From Rhodospirillales bacterium (GTDB taxonomy: Bacteria; Pseudomonadota; Alphaproteobacteria; Rhodospirillales; JADHTD01): a stretch of 19,189 nt of DNA. The notes under the pieces are model-generated. The model was given only the letters and a program-made list of their open reading frames with translations, had not been told where the DNA came from and did no database searches. The translations under genes were made by a program, and so were the position numbers. Below, one piece after another: positions 19,084 through 19,189 of this stretch. The first letter of the stretch is position 1; each line of letters opens with the position of its first letter. Location: the NCBI GenBank assembly GCA_016776525.1, contig JADHTD010000015.1, positions 1 to 19,189 of the forward strand. Reading direction: 5' to 3'.

Positions 19084-19103
19084 TTGGGTGGGGGGCAAGC
19101 TCC
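19084..19103 (-). repeat. GC-rich interspersed repeat (member E)
   Basis: On the minus strand this reads GGAGCTTGCCCCCCACCCAA. It matches 18 of 20 bases of member B (1610) and 18 of 20 of member C (1997), about 17 kb away. It lies between the converging pheA and the partial gene at the window end, and can itself fold weakly (GGGGGC with GCTCCC, using a G-U pair). Confidence 0.6.
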
Positions 19104-19111
19104 CGAAATAA

Positions 19112-19189
19112 TCAGACGTCTTCGATCCAGTGATCGACGATGCGCCGCGCGATGGAATCTTTGTTGGGCGTGCGCAGGCCCTTTTCATC
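19112..19189 (-). CDS. Unidentified protein, last 25 codons only
   Basis: The minus-strand frame gives DEKGLRTPNKDSIARRIV followed by DHWIEDV and a TGA stop, running in from the right edge. Codon use is typical of the neighbours and the composition is that of a normal C-terminal helix. The piece is too short for me to assign a family. It converges on pheA. Confidence 0.5.
   Translation of the reverse strand, partial: DEKGLRTPNKDSIARRIVDHWIEDV

Overview
The window looks like chromosomal DNA of a GC-rich, Gram-negative alphaproteobacterium, probably from the Rhodospirillales side. Reasons: the GltBD proteins have the alphaproteobacterial form, a membrane-anchored CycM-like cytochrome c lies next to kdsB and pheA, and there are Kdo and undecaprenyl-phosphate enzymes for a Gram-negative envelope. 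This placement is inferred from protein style, not from a marker gene. No tRNA, rRNA, CRISPR array, transposase or phage gene was found.

Layout. Positions 1-1393 (minus) hold a six-helix voltage-gated K+ channel, cut off by the window start, and a small DUF423 membrane protein. Positions 1394-2937 are the unusual part. A 506-bp gene-poor stretch carries GC-rich repeat copies, a hairpin, a composite direct repeat and an AT-rich promoter with a perfect 14-bp palindrome. It leads into an unrecognised, Gly/Pro/Ala-rich, probably disordered protein (1900-2937, plus) whose first half is partly made of the same repeat family. Positions 3008-9072 (minus) are gltB-gltD, the NADPH glutamate synthase that works with glutamine synthetase in ammonium assimilation. 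A divergent control region (9073-9384) separates it from uppP (plus), which recycles the undecaprenyl lipid carrier.

Positions 10207-17277 (minus) form one tightly packed run: cytochrome c, hisN, then yejA-yejB-yejE-yejF, a complete oligopeptide-type ABC importer (periplasmic binding protein, two permeases, one double ATPase). Several junctions overlap by 4 bp or are only a few bases apart, suggesting co-transcription and coupled translation inside the yej block. Divergently, kdsB-pheA (plus) supply CMP-Kdo for lipopolysaccharide and phenylpyruvate for phenylalanine. The window ends in the last 25 codons of an unidentified minus-strand gene, with another copy of the same GC-rich repeat between it and pheA.

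Most of the window is ordinary core metabolism. The only real candidate for something undescribed is the 1394-2937 region: an orphan gene with its own palindrome-containing AT-rich promoter, intertwined with an interspersed repeat family that also appears at the far end of the window.
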